DNA from: an uncultured Lachnospiraceae bacterium
GTDB taxonomy: Bacteria; Bacillota; Clostridia; Lachnospirales; Lachnospiraceae
Reading direction: 5' to 3'
DNA length: 64,000 nt
Assembly: GCA_910577835.1 (NCBI GenBank)
Contig: CAJTOU010000009.1
Coordinates: 1 to 64,000 of the forward strand
Part shown: positions 27,602-37,769 of the stretch, one piece after another
Layout: each line of letters begins with the position of its first letter
Numbering within the stretch: the stretch's first letter is position 1
The notes under the pieces: generated by a model
What the model was told of the DNA's origin: nothing
What the model saw: the letters and a program-made list of their open reading frames with translations, nothing else
Database searches by the model: none
Made by a program: the position numbers and the translations under genes

Positions 27602-30241
27602 TTATATATCATACTTAGCCGCCAACTGTGCTGGCGGCAGGCGTAAAAGCCCTAATACAGGCAATATCCCCACTAATATATTTGCCGCATAGAAAAACAG
27701 AATCGTCAGTATGACTGCATACCATGGATAAATCATATTTACCCCCAAAGATTCTATTCTTGATATGGTAAGACTGATAAGACTGATAAACAGCACACCC
27801 GGAACTGAAGTATAACTGGTAATCATAAAGTTTTCGCAGGCAAACATTCCCACAATATTTATCTTTGATATACCAAGCATTCTGTACACTCCAAGGTCAT
27901 TTACTCTGTCTACCACATTTGTCTTCATAACAAAATAAAGAATAACCATTGATATCATAAAAATTGTAAAGACAATCAGCAGTCTCCCCTGCAGTTTTTC
28001 CTGATTTTCCTCTTTATAAGCTGAAATCACCTGGTCTGCTTCATTTTCGATATGCAAAATAAGAAACTCCCTGATTTCTTCAGGTATAGCATTTACGATT
28101 TTTTCTTTCATGGTTTCTGGATTCTCTGCATCTGCATATACATAACATGCTGTTGAATTGTTCAAAAGTGCTCTGTCATAATATGGAACTGCTTCTTCCG
28201 GAACAATATAATCTGCATCTGTTTCTATATCATAATATCCCACTACGATATAATGCACTTTTCCACTCAGAACCCCCTCATAAGAATAAGCAAGTGCGTC
28301 TTCCACAGAATCCAGCCGTTCAATATACTGCTCCGCAGTCAGACCGTACTCTTCCTCCAGTTCCTTTAATTTTTCTTTTTCCCTTTCTATTTCCTCCTGT
28401 GGATAATCCATCTGCTCTAATTTTTCAATATTTTTACTTTGAGTATAAACTGCGCCATAAGTTTTAGATATATACTCTGTATAAGCATTTATTAAAGCAC
28501 CATAACTTACCAGCACTTCCACTTTTCCATCCTCTGTAATTCCAAGATTTCTTCTTTTATAGTCCGAATACTGCTTTTCAGCCTCTTCTTCTGTAATAAA
28601 TCTAAAATTCTCCCTGTACAGCTTTAAAATCAATTCCGGCTGAACATAGATATCCGGCTGTCCCGAATCACTGATACCGACAATTGTCAAATCAATCCCC
28701 TGCTTTGTAGTCAGTGTATTTCCAATCATTTGCTGCATATCTGTAATCACGTTTGATATCATCGCCGAGCTTTTCAAAAACTGCTCAATCATTAGTCTAT
28801 CCAGCACTACTTCTGTCGTTTCCTCCGGCATTTCTCCATAGAGCAGCTTATCTTTCCCTATCTTCTCCACAGACACAAAACAATAATCCTTTATTTCAAA
28901 AACAGAGTTTTCCATCTGTACAATTCCCTTATATGGATACTGAAGCGTTGTATTAGGTATTCCATAAACCTCAAACCCCTCTTCTAACAGTGCCTCTATC
29001 ATCTGTCCAAAATTTTCCTGATATACATCAAGCGATATATCTGAATCTTTCAGTTTTGGTGATGACAATTTGTAATAATGTGTATCCTTTGAAATAATAC
29101 TGCTCGTATCCAGCATAACCACGGACAGAATTTCCTGTACCGACAAAACAACCATAATAGACATAATAAACAGCGTCACAGCAAGAAATATCTGCTTCAC
29201 TCCAAGATTTTTTCGATTTTTTCCCGCTATCTCCACAATTTCGCTAAACTTCATTTTCTGTCTTTTCACAGCTTCTACGGTTTCCAGCTCAAAGGCAATA
29301 TTATTTGCATCCTTTTCCTCCAATATCGGTCTTTTTGAATCAATGACCTTTTTTTCATTGTTGTCAGTAAGAAACTCCACATTTGTACCTTCTCCTGCGC
29401 TGAGATAAAGCTTTCCATTCTCATAAACAATCTGTATGGCAAGTTTCTGATTTTCCATATCTCCATAAATTTCCAGCGCTACATCTTTGCTTTGTATTTC
29501 TTTTTTCTGGAATTCCTGAAGATAAAGATTGCTGTCGTCTACATACTGATAAACACTGCTGCTTTCCCTGTCTTCCTCTCTCTCAATCTGTCCGTCAGTA
29601 ATCCAGAGAATTTTATCCGCAAAAAATTCCGCGATTGTCTTTTCATGCGTTACAATTACTACAAGACATTCTTTTGATATTTTCTTTAAAATCCCCATAA
29701 TATTCATGGTATTGGCTTCATCAAGATTTCCCGTAGGCTCGTCTGCAAAAATTACCTTCGGTGATTTTACAAGCGCTCTCGCAATCGCCACTCTCTGCTG
29801 CTGTCCTCCGCTTAACTGCGATACCAGCCTTTTTTTGTACCGCAGCATATTGACAGCCTTTAGTACATAATCAATTCTGCTTTCTTTTTCCTCATCGGAA
29901 ATATTATACATGGATAGCGCCAGCATAATGTTGTACTCTACGGTCCTGTCCATCAAAAGATAATAATTTTGAAAAATATATCCAAACTTTTCATTTCTTA
30001 CCTTCTCTTGAACCTTACTGCCGAATTTTTTTATCTGTACATTGTCTACCTCGATTACTCCGCCTGAAAAACTGTCAAGACCACTGATTACATTCATAAG
30101 AGTAGTTTTGCCTGAACCACTTTCCCCCAGAATACACAGCAGTCCACTGTCCGGAAGCGTAATTGTTGTCTGATTAATCACATGCAGTTCATTTGATTTT
30201 CCCTTATTATAGTACTTATTTAAACTCTCTATTCTAATCAT
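27602..30241 (-). CDS. ABC transporter ATPase-permease fusion, type A (copy 1)
   Basis: An 879-residue MacB-like fusion with canonical ATPase motifs (GESGSGKTT, LSGGQQQR, VIFADEPTGNLD, VTHEKT), the type A cytoplasmic insert around residues 225-340, a membrane helix at about 347-370, a large extracytoplasmic domain to about 750 and three C-terminal helices. The ATG overlaps the stop of the preceding type B gene by the ATGA arrangement, indicating translational coupling and likely heterodimer formation. Ends PPAQLAAKYDI, identical to copy 2. Differences are concentrated in the extracytoplasmic part, which suggests a changed ligand. Confidence 0.88.
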   Translation of the reverse strand: MIRIESLNKYYNKGKSNELHVINQTTITLPDSGLLCILGESGSGKTTLMNVISGLDSFSGGVIEVDNVQIKKFGSKVQEKVRNEKFGYIFQNYYLLMDRTVEYNIMLALSMYNISDEEKESRIDYVLKAVNMLRYKKRLVSQLSGGQQQRVAIARALVKSPKVIFADEPTGNLDEANTMNIMGILKKISKECLVVIVTHEKTIAEFFADKILWITDGQIEREEDRESSSVYQYVDDSNLYLQEFQKKEIQSKDVALEIYGDMENQKLAIQIVYENGKLYLSAGEGTNVEFLTDNNEKKVIDSKRPILEEKDANNIAFELETVEAVKRQKMKFSEIVEIAGKNRKNLGVKQIFLAVTLFIMSIMVVLSVQEILSVVMLDTSSIISKDTHYYKLSSPKLKDSDISLDVYQENFGQMIEALLEEGFEVYGIPNTTLQYPYKGIVQMENSVFEIKDYCFVSVEKIGKDKLLYGEMPEETTEVVLDRLMIEQFLKSSAMISNVITDMQQMIGNTLTTKQGIDLTIVGISDSGQPDIYVQPELILKLYRENFRFITEEEAEKQYSDYKRRNLGITEDGKVEVLVSYGALINAYTEYISKTYGAVYTQSKNIEKLEQMDYPQEEIEREKEKLKELEEEYGLTAEQYIERLDSVEDALAYSYEGVLSGKVHYIVVGYYDIETDADYIVPEEAVPYYDRALLNNSTACYVYADAENPETMKEKIVNAIPEEIREFLILHIENEADQVISAYKEENQEKLQGRLLIVFTIFMISMVILYFVMKTNVVDRVNDLGVYRMLGISKINIVGMFACENFMITSYTSVPGVLFISLISLTISRIESLGVNMIYPWYAVILTILFFYAANILVGILPVLGLLRLPPAQLAAKYDI

Positions 30242-32556
30242 CTTTTCCCTCCCAAAAACTTATTCAAATACTTGTTAAACAAAAGCACTGTGATAACTGA
30301 CATACAGAGCGCCAGTGCCGCAACAAATATATAATCTCCCACTGTATAATATTTCACAAGACTCGAAACCGCTCTGATTTTGTATTTTCCTGCCGCTGCA
30401 AAAATAATTATCAACAGCGCTGTGATTGCCATACTATCCGCTATCCGCTCATAATAATTCATCCTGTTAATCGTTTTCTGCTGTAATCCAAGCATTTTCA
30501 AAATCACAAAATCCCTGCGTTTCAGACGCATTATCACATAAATAACCAATATGGACAATACAAATATTGCCACTACGGAAGCTGCCGACATCATCATAGA
30601 AGATATTCTTTCCTGTACCAGCTCTGAATCATATTCTCCTGCGCTGATACGGTAAACGCTGACAGCTTCATACCCCCTTTTATTAATCGCTTTTATCACT
30701 CTGTCTGTATAAGCATAATCATCCATATATACTGAAACCTGTGTAATATCTGTTGAACCATAAATCTGCTCCAAAAATTCGTGGCTGACTTCTGCTACAT
30801 TGATGCTTCCACTGTGCGCATCACTCACAACTTCCATATCATAAGAAATTTCATTTTGAGCATCTGTCACATTTTTGATTTTACCAGAAGAATATAAATT
30901 TTCATATACTGTCTGCTCCACAGCCTCATAACCCTCTGACCTTATATTCATGGTAATCGCCGAAGATAGACGAATCTGATTTTTGGCAAGGCCTTCCCCT
31001 TCCACAAGAATCACTCTGTTTTTTCTGTTAAGAAGCGTTACAAGGTCCTCCTGATTCGGGTCATCATATACGATTTTCTTTTCTATATTGTAATTTACAT
31101 CTATTTTGGTTTTTCCATAATTCACGTTCATGCTTTTCAGCAGTTCTTCCGAAAAACAGGGCTTTTCCAACTCTTCATCAATAATCCCCGTAATGGTAAA
31201 GCTTCCTCCAAGCCAGACGGCATCCGACCACTTTTTTGATTTAAAATAAATATCTACGCTTTGGCCAATCAGGCTCTCATCGTGTGACGCCAGCGCCACT
31301 TCATATTTACCCTGCGGCAATGCTCCCGCTGTCAGTTCATTTTTTCTGATTGAGACCGCAGATATAATAAAATCACTGTAATCCTTTACATCTACTGTCA
31401 TGCTTTTTACATTGGAAGATTCGGATTTTCTATACTCAATTACATAATCCTCATCTTTTTCATACAGACAGCTTATTTCATTTGCATAATCATATTTATC
31501 CACATAGCTGACATACCGCAGGCTATTCAGCGCTTCAATATCCTTGTCTGAAAAAATACTGCCATCGGATTTTCTTACTATCAGTCTTTTATTACTGACA
31601 TTACAAAATACCTCATCTGATACCTCCTTGGTAACAGTATCATCCAAGCTGCTGAGAAAATATCCATACATTACAAAAAAGGAGGCAATCACAGCTGTTA
31701 AAATTGTAAAGATAAAAAAAGTTCTGTGAGGCTGTGCCTTCTGATTCATTTTCACAAATCTTACAGCTTTTCCAAAAGATGCATCCTGCTTTGTCTTTTC
31801 TATCTCTAATTTTTCCTGCGGTTCCTCCCGTATCCCTTTAAATATGCCATTTTCATAAAGCTCCGGTTTTAATTTAATATCCTCTGCAATCTCCCCGTCA
31901 AATAGTCTGATTTTTCTGCTTGCATACTCCTGAACCTGCTCGAAATTATGTGTAACCACAATCACAAGCCGCTCCTTTGACAGCTCATAGAGCATTTTCA
32001 TAACCGCTGCGCCGTTTTCTACATCCAGATTTCCGGTAGGCTCATCGGCTATAATAATGTCTGTATCCTTTGCCAGCGCGCGGGCAATCCCCAATCTCTG
32101 CTTCTGTCCACTGGAAAGATGTACTGCCTTATGCTTTGCCCTTTTTTTCAGTCCCACCTTGTCCAAAATCTCCAAGGCTTTCTTTCTGCGTTCTTTTCTA
32201 ACTTTTTTGTTTTCCTCCTTGTCGCAAATCATCATCACCGCTTCCACATTTTCCAGTGCGGTATAGCTGTCTATCAGATTGTATGCCTGATAGATAAAGC
32301 TGATATTTTCCCTGCGGTAATTCTCCCAATCCCTGCTGTCATAATAAGAAGTTTCCATATTTTGAAAATACATCTCCCCATCTTCGTATGTATCCATTCC
32401 ACTTATGACATTTAAAAGAGTAGACTTCCCGCCGCCACTCTTTCCTGTAATAGCAACAAATTCACCTTTTCTAAATTCCAGATTGATATTCCTCAAGGCC
32501 ATAACAATACTGGAGTCGCTTGTATAATACTTTGCGACGTCCTTCAATTTAATCAT
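30238..32556 (-). CDS. ABC transporter ATPase-permease fusion, type B (copy 1), first gene of operon
   Basis: A 772-residue fusion with ATPase motifs GKSGGGKST, LSSGQKQR (same altered signature as copy 2), IIIADEPTGNLD and VTHNFE. A membrane helix lies at about 281-301, followed by a long extracytoplasmic domain and three C-terminal helices. The start MIKLKDVAKYYTSD has GAGGGTG upstream. It leads the four-gene operon from the promoter at 32644. No two-component system or regulator is encoded beside it, unlike the BceAB-type peptide-resistance systems; export of an unknown peptide or envelope component is inferred. Confidence 0.87.
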   Translation of the reverse strand: MIKLKDVAKYYTSDSSIVMALRNINLEFRKGEFVAITGKSGGGKSTLLNVISGMDTYEDGEMYFQNMETSYYDSRDWENYRRENISFIYQAYNLIDSYTALENVEAVMMICDKEENKKVRKERRKKALEILDKVGLKKRAKHKAVHLSSGQKQRLGIARALAKDTDIIIADEPTGNLDVENGAAVMKMLYELSKERLVIVVTHNFEQVQEYASRKIRLFDGEIAEDIKLKPELYENGIFKGIREEPQEKLEIEKTKQDASFGKAVRFVKMNQKAQPHRTFFIFTILTAVIASFFVMYGYFLSSLDDTVTKEVSDEVFCNVSNKRLIVRKSDGSIFSDKDIEALNSLRYVSYVDKYDYANEISCLYEKDEDYVIEYRKSESSNVKSMTVDVKDYSDFIISAVSIRKNELTAGALPQGKYEVALASHDESLIGQSVDIYFKSKKWSDAVWLGGSFTITGIIDEELEKPCFSEELLKSMNVNYGKTKIDVNYNIEKKIVYDDPNQEDLVTLLNRKNRVILVEGEGLAKNQIRLSSAITMNIRSEGYEAVEQTVYENLYSSGKIKNVTDAQNEISYDMEVVSDAHSGSINVAEVSHEFLEQIYGSTDITQVSVYMDDYAYTDRVIKAINKRGYEAVSVYRISAGEYDSELVQERISSMMMSAASVVAIFVLSILVIYVIMRLKRRDFVILKMLGLQQKTINRMNYYERIADSMAITALLIIIFAAAGKYKIRAVSSLVKYYTVGDYIFVAALALCMSVITVLLFNKYLNKFLGGKR

Positions 32557-32643
32557 TTATAATCACCCTCATTCCTCTCCTGACAATTGCCAGACTTTTA
32601 TTTTTAGTTATATTTCATAAATTTAATACTAAATTTATACTTT

Positions 32644-32672
32644 ATTTTAGCATTTTCAACAGTATTTTACAA
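32644..32672 (-). promoter_or_regulatory. Promoter of the four-gene ABC operon
   Basis: On the minus strand, TTGTAA (32672-32667), 17-bp spacer and TAAAAT (32649-32644), about 88 bases before the first ATG. The 301-base gap between this operon and thiC also has an 8-bp-arm stem (32750-32757 with 32783-32790), perhaps the thiC terminator; nothing else is evident there. Confidence 0.5.
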
Positions 32673-32857
32673 GTATTTTTTATGATTTTTTTATAAAATA
32701 CCCAAAATCAAATTATAGAGAAATTTGTAAAAAGCAACAGGAAAGAACTGTCTTTTGCTCTGATTCTTTTATAAAATAGATTCAAAAGACAATGCTTCCC
32801 TGCTTCAAATTATACAAAATTTATATGTTTTTTCTCTGATATATTTCCATGAAATTT

Positions 32858-34216
32858 TTACAATATATCTATGTATTCTCCTGCCAACGCTTTATTCATG
32901 CTTCTTACTGCACAGAATTTTCCACACATGGAACAGGTATCCTCGTGCTCCGGTTTTCTGTCCTCACGGATTTTCTTTGCAGTTTCAGGGTCTATGGCAC
33001 ACGCCCACTGACCTTCCCAGTCAAGCTCACGTCTTGCATCCGCCATTCTATCATCTACGTCTCTTGCTCCTCTTATGCCCTTTGCAATATCAGCAGCGTG
33101 GGCAGCTATTTTAGAAGCAATAATTCCCTGCTTTACATCTTCCACATTTGGAAGTGCCAGATGCTCTGCTGGAGTGACATAACAAAGGAATGCAGCTCCG
33201 GAGGCAGCAGCGATAGCACCGCCGATAGCGGAGGTAATATGGTCATAGCCCGGCGCAATATCTGTAACCAGCGGACCAAGCACATAAAACGGAGCTCCGC
33301 CGCAAATCGTCTGCTGAATCTTCATATTTGCGGCAATCTGGTCCATAGACATATGTCCCGGCCCCTCCACCATTACCTGAACATCCTTTGCCCATGCACG
33401 CTTTGTCAGTTCGCCGAGCCTTACAAGCTCCTCTATCTGGCATACATCGGATGCATCTGCAAGACAGCCCGGCCGGCAGGCATCGCCAAGAGAAATCGTT
33501 ACATCATATTCACGGCAGATATCAAGAATTTCATCATAATATTCATAAAACGGATTTTCATTTCCTGTCATACACATCCATGCAAATACCAGAGAACCGC
33601 CTCTGGATACAATATTCATTTTTCTCTTATGATGTTTGATTTGGTCAATCGTCTTTCTTGTAATTCCGCAGTGAAGTGTTACAAAATCAACTCCGTCTTC
33701 TGCATGAAGCCTTACCACATCAATAAAATCCTTTGCAGTCAAAGTATTCAAATCCCTCTGATAATGAATAACGGAATCATATACAGGCACTGTTCCTATC
33801 ATGGCAGGACATTCTGAAGTAAGCTTTCTTCGAAATGGAATCGTATCTCCATGTGAGGACAGGTCCATAATGGCATGCGCTCCCATATCTACCGCTGCCA
33901 TTACCTTTTTCATCTCTATATCATAGTCCTTGCAGTCTCTTGAAACTCCAAGATTTACATTTATCTTTGTTTTCAACATGGAACCGACACCCTGCGGGTC
34001 AATACATTTGTGATTTTTATTTGCACAGATAACCACTTTTCCGGCAGCCACTAATGGCATAAGCTCCTGTGGTGTCATTAATTCCTTCTCTGCAACAGCT
34101 TCAAGTTCCCTTGTGACAATGCCCTTTCTTGCAGCTTCCATCTGAGTAGCATACTCTTTTATTATGGCATCCTGTTTTATTATAGTATCCTGTTTTATTG
34201 TATCATCCTTTTTCAT
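32858..34216 (-). CDS. thiC: Phosphomethylpyrimidine synthase
   Basis: A 452-residue radical SAM enzyme that converts aminoimidazole ribotide to hydroxymethylpyrimidine phosphate for thiamine. Recognised by [56 protein letters not shown] and the C-terminal cluster motif [13 protein letters not shown]. The cysteine spacing is CX2CX3C, one shorter than the CX2CX4C of E. coli-type ThiC; I believe the short form is usual in clostridia. The N-terminus carries a short Lys/Ile/Asp repeat before the family start [11 protein letters not shown]. No TPP riboswitch is visible in the 134-base gap upstream, unusual for a lone thiC. Confidence 0.93.
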   Translation of the reverse strand: MKKDDTIKQDTIIKQDAIIKEYATQMEAARKGIVTRELEAVAEKELMTPQELMPLVAAGKVVICANKNHKCIDPQGVGSMLKTKINVNLGVSRDCKDYDIEMKKVMAAVDMGAHAIMDLSSHGDTIPFRRKLTSECPAMIGTVPVYDSVIHYQRDLNTLTAKDFIDVVRLHAEDGVDFVTLHCGITRKTIDQIKHHKRKMNIVSRGGSLVFAWMCMTGNENPFYEYYDEILDICREYDVTISLGDACRPGCLADASDVCQIEELVRLGELTKRAWAKDVQVMVEGPGHMSMDQIAANMKIQQTICGGAPFYVLGPLVTDIAPGYDHITSAIGGAIAAASGAAFLCYVTPAEHLALPNVEDVKQGIIASKIAAHAADIAKGIRGARDVDDRMADARRELDWEGQWACAIDPETAKKIREDRKPEHEDTCSMCGKFCAVRSMNKALAGEYIDIL

Positions 34217-34350
34217 TTTATATTAATCCTTTCCATTATTTACTTTACTGCTTTTGCCGCAGCTTATCACGCCATCATCTCTTTGCTGTCACAGAAAATC
34301 ATTTCTTATTTCCTGTAACAAAATATTTTCAAGTTTTGGATAATTGTTTT

Positions 34351-36045
34351 CTACAAAACAAAAAATCCCTGCAAATCATCTGCGATTCTGTTTTCTATTA
34401 ACATCGCCTGTTCTCTGTTCTCTGCACTGACTGAGATATATGCCTTCAGTTTTGGCTCCGTACCAGACGGGCGAATTACCACAGAACAATTTTTTTCTAA
34501 AAGAAACTTCAATACATCCGATTTTGGCAGACCATCAATTCCCTTTGAATAATCCAGACAGGTATGGACCTTCTTTCCTCCTATGCTTTCCAGTCCGCTG
34601 CGAAATTTCTGCATAATCTCCTGCATTTTTAAAAATCCCTGTGCGCCCTCAAACTCATAAGAATGAAGTGTATTCAGACAGAAACCATATTGGCGATACA
34701 GCTCGCTGAGCTTTTCTGTCAGGCTGATTCCCAGAGAAGCATACCATGCGAACATCTCACAAATCAGAAATGCTCCGTTTACCGCATCCTTGTCTCTGAC
34801 ATATGTACCAGACAGATAACCATAACTTTCCTCAAAGCCGAAGATATATGAATCCTCTTTTCCTTCGTTTTCCAGAAATCCAATCTGCTCCCCGATAAAT
34901 TTAAAACCTGTCAGTACATTAACTGTCTGCACTCCATAATGTGCGGCAATGCGTTCTCCCATATCTGTTGTTACAATAGTTTTCACAAGCATCGGCGCTT
35001 CCGGCATGGTTTTCAGAGCCTGACGTCTGGAACAGATATAATCCAGCAGAAGAATTCCTGTTTCATTTCCTGACAAAAGCACATACTCTCCTGAAGAATC
35101 TTTTACCGCGATTCCCACACGGTCACAATCGGGGTCTGTGGCAAGCAATAAATCAGCATTATGCTCTCTGGCATATTTCATGCCAAGCTCCATTGCTTCA
35201 CGAATCTCAGGATTTGGATAAGGGCAGGTTGGAAAAGTGCCGTCAGGCTGCTCCTGTTCCTTTACTACGGTAATATTTTGATAACCGGATTCCTTTAATG
35301 TGCGAAGAACAGGCAAAAGCCCTGTACCATTCAGAGGTGAATATATAATTGCCACATTTTTATCAATCTTTGCATCCCCAAGTACAGACTGCTTTTTTAC
35401 AGCCTCGACAAAATCAGTATATACCTGCTCTGGAATATACTGAATGATACCTGTTTTTACGCCCTCGGAAAATGCCAAATTTTTCACATCGGAAAAAATA
35501 TCCAGTTTCTCTATCTCTGCCAGAATTTCGGCCGCTGCCTCTGTGGTAATCTGGCAGCCATCTGCGTTGTATACTTTATAACCATTATATTTTGAAGGAT
35601 TGTGGGAAGCCGTTACCATAATTCCCGCCGCGCAGTGAAGGCGTCTCACTGCAAAGGACAGGCAGGGTGTAGGCATAAGCTGTGAATATATATGTACTTT
35701 AATTCCGTTTGCAGCAAACACTCCGCTGGCAACTTCGGCAAACAGCTTGGATTTTATGCGTGAATCGTAGCTGACAGCGATTTTTTGATGCTCCTTCGGA
35801 AACTTTTTCACTATATAGTCGGCAAGGCCCTGTGAAGCCTTTGCGACAGTATGAATATTCATACGATTGGTGCCCGCGCCAATCACTCCTCTTAATCCCC
35901 CTGTTCCAAAAGTAAGGTTCCGGTAAAAGGCTTCCTCTATTTTTTCCTCATCTCCTGCCATTTTTTTCAGTTCTTTTATTACATCAGCATCAGAAAATGC
36001 ATGTTCTGTCCATAGCTGATATTGTTCCAAAATTTTATTTTCCAT
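34351..36045 (-). CDS. pgcA: Phosphoglucomutase / phosphomannomutase
   Basis: A 564-residue alpha-D-phosphohexomutase, interconverting glucose 1- and 6-phosphate (or the mannose pair) for cell-envelope sugar supply. Seen: GTGGLRGVIGAGTNRMN near the start, the phosphoserine loop TASHNPSKYNGYKVY, the magnesium loop DPDCDRVG, the sugar-binding loop GFEESYGYL, and the phosphate-binding RPSGTEPKLKAY at the end. Length fits the PgcA/Pgm group in Firmicutes. RBS AAGGAGAAAA precedes the ATG. It lies next to the polysaccharide locus and could feed it with nucleotide-sugar precursors, though it is a housekeeping gene. Gene symbol inferred. Confidence 0.9.
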   Translation of the reverse strand: MENKILEQYQLWTEHAFSDADVIKELKKMAGDEEKIEEAFYRNLTFGTGGLRGVIGAGTNRMNIHTVAKASQGLADYIVKKFPKEHQKIAVSYDSRIKSKLFAEVASGVFAANGIKVHIYSQLMPTPCLSFAVRRLHCAAGIMVTASHNPSKYNGYKVYNADGCQITTEAAAEILAEIEKLDIFSDVKNLAFSEGVKTGIIQYIPEQVYTDFVEAVKKQSVLGDAKIDKNVAIIYSPLNGTGLLPVLRTLKESGYQNITVVKEQEQPDGTFPTCPYPNPEIREAMELGMKYAREHNADLLLATDPDCDRVGIAVKDSSGEYVLLSGNETGILLLDYICSRRQALKTMPEAPMLVKTIVTTDMGERIAAHYGVQTVNVLTGFKFIGEQIGFLENEGKEDSYIFGFEESYGYLSGTYVRDKDAVNGAFLICEMFAWYASLGISLTEKLSELYRQYGFCLNTLHSYEFEGAQGFLKMQEIMQKFRSGLESIGGKKVHTCLDYSKGIDGLPKSDVLKFLLEKNCSVVIRPSGTEPKLKAYISVSAENREQAMLIENRIADDLQGFFVL

Positions 36046-36239
36046 TGTCTTTTCTCCTTAATTTGCCGCCAAGAATACTGGCAGACAAAGTTTTCACATA
36101 CTAATCTTACCATAGAGAAAGAGATTTATCAATTTTTTTCTTTCATCAAATTTTATAATTGGACATGTAACAGCAAAAAGAAGTAAAACAATTTTTCCAG
36201 TTTATAAAAACAAGTGAAATAATACAAGAAAGAGAAGTT

Positions 36240-36572
36240 ATGAAAATACAGAATTTGATTGTAATTGAAAATGGTTTTGATTTGGTGCATGGGATTCAAA
36301 GTAAATATTCTGATTTTCATAAATATTTAACAGAGTATAAAGAAATCCATGGAATATAATCCGAATCTTTTTATAAAGAAAAAAGAAAAATGTTAGAAGA
36401 TTTTGTAAGAAAATATCTATATGTTCTTGGACATTTTCTGTCAAAGGTTGACTTTAACTATTTTTTAAAAATCAAAAGAAATTCCAAACCAGACTGTAAT
36501 TCAAAATCTGATTTGGAGCATGCAGAGAAACTTGCGAAAAGTCTTGATATAGATAATTATTATATAATTTAG
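36240..36572 (+). pseudogene. AbiH-like abortive-infection gene remnant
   Basis: The first 39 codons, beginning MKIQNLIVIENGFDLVHG and continuing to KYSDFHKYL, closely resemble the N-terminus of AbiH family phage-defence proteins, which open with a nucleotide-binding-like NGFDL motif. An in-frame TAA at 36357-36359 ends this. The same frame then stays open for another 70 codons to 36572. Full AbiH proteins are about 300-400 residues, so this is a truncated and stop-interrupted relic. It lies alone between pgcA and the convergent polysaccharide locus, and is the only plus-strand gene-like piece there. Confidence 0.55.
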
Positions 36573-36597
36573 ATTTAAGATTTTTTCTAGTACCTTT

Positions 36598-37767
36598 TTA
36601 TAATAAAGTAAAAATAATGAGCTTGTCAGCAAAAAAATTCTTTAGTTTTTTTCTGATTTTTTTATAAATAGGTATATATGTATATTTTTTTAAAACTTTA
36701 CTAAATGGCTTTGTATCCAGCTCCCTTAGAAAATCCAGACTTTTATCCGAAATTTTAACTGATTTATCAAAATAGGTATTTCCCTTAAATATCTCGTCAA
36801 AATTCCTCTCAAAAACCTTCATTTGAGGTTTTGCCTGCTCAAACAATTCTTCTCCTCTTCTATTATTTAGCAAAATCATAGAAGCTCCTTTGTCGTCATC
36901 CAGTTTCTTTTCCAGTCCCCAAAAATCTGCCAGTGTAATATCTGCTCTTCTTGGAATTCCTTTGAACTGGCACTCCCCGCAACAGGGTCTCATATACAGG
37001 TTATAGCTTAGATAACCCTCCATAAATAAATTATCCTTCTGTTCAAACACCAGAGATTCACCATTTTCAAAATCAATTCTGGTACATCTTGGCGATTTCT
37101 TCCATCCCTCTTTTTTATATTTAAACCAGACCTTTACCACTTTGCTTCCCATATTTTTTTCTATTTCTGAAAGCCATGCTTTATATGCTTTCGGCGAATT
37201 TACTCCTCTACATATAAAATCAATTGTGACAAGATTTGAATATTCCTTTTCAAGATAGGTATACAATCCTGATACCTGACAGGGACAGCCACAAAAAACC
37301 ACACTCTTTCCTGAATTTAGATAGTTCTTTATTTCACGAAATACATATCCCATACTGCTTTGTATATATTTCGACTGCCTTATTTTTTTCAATTCGTTTG
37401 TATGTTTTATCACAATATGCCTTACCAAATTTTCTTTCTCATACTCTGCACCAATCACCACACCATCTTTTTGCAGAATCACTTTTGCTAACTCTGAAAA
37501 CGCCCCTCCTGAAGTACTGTGAAATCGAATGTCTTCCTCCCTGCTCCACGCCGCATAGGTTTTGGGAATAGTATGGTTACCGTTTTCCTTTGACATACGT
37601 TTAAGACATGTTTGTTCACATGCTTTACAGTGTATGCATACATTTTTATCTATTACAGGATATTCAAAACCATTGCTGTCTGACTGCATTTCTATGGCAT
37701 TCACCGGACAAATATTTGCGCATGAGGCACAGCCTGTACACTGATTTTTTTCAATCCACAAAACCAT
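36598..37767 (-). CDS. Ferredoxin-domain protein with F420-hydrogenase beta-like C-terminus
   Basis: A 389-residue protein. Two [4Fe-4S] motifs are at the N-terminus: CTGCASCANICPVNAIEM and CIHCKACEQTCLK. The rest matches the coenzyme F420 hydrogenase/dehydrogenase beta-subunit domain, with conserved FCGCPCQVSGLY, FICRGVNSPKAY and CCGECQFKGIPRRADITLADFWG. Such proteins recur in capsule and exopolysaccharide loci beside pyruvyltransferases; their reaction there is unknown. ATG at 37767 has GGAGG 6 bases upstream and follows the acyltransferase stop by two bases. It is the last gene of the operon. F420 itself is unlikely in this host. Confidence 0.85.
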   Translation of the reverse strand: MVLWIEKNQCTGCASCANICPVNAIEMQSDSNGFEYPVIDKNVCIHCKACEQTCLKRMSKENGNHTIPKTYAAWSREEDIRFHSTSGGAFSELAKVILQKDGVVIGAEYEKENLVRHIVIKHTNELKKIRQSKYIQSSMGYVFREIKNYLNSGKSVVFCGCPCQVSGLYTYLEKEYSNLVTIDFICRGVNSPKAYKAWLSEIEKNMGSKVVKVWFKYKKEGWKKSPRCTRIDFENGESLVFEQKDNLFMEGYLSYNLYMRPCCGECQFKGIPRRADITLADFWGLEKKLDDDKGASMILLNNRRGEELFEQAKPQMKVFERNFDEIFKGNTYFDKSVKISDKSLDFLRELDTKPFSKVLKKYTYIPIYKKIRKKLKNFFADKLIIFTLL

Positions 37768-37769
37768 AA

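Noticed and set aside
34158-34203. Short tandem repeat in the thiC 5' end as a phase-variable tract
   Set aside because: Only two imperfect 18- to 21-bp units in the coding frame; too few and too diverged for frequent slippage.
34217-34350. TPP riboswitch upstream of thiC
   Set aside because: No CUGAGA-type or ACCUG-type pair with matching stems was found in the short gap.
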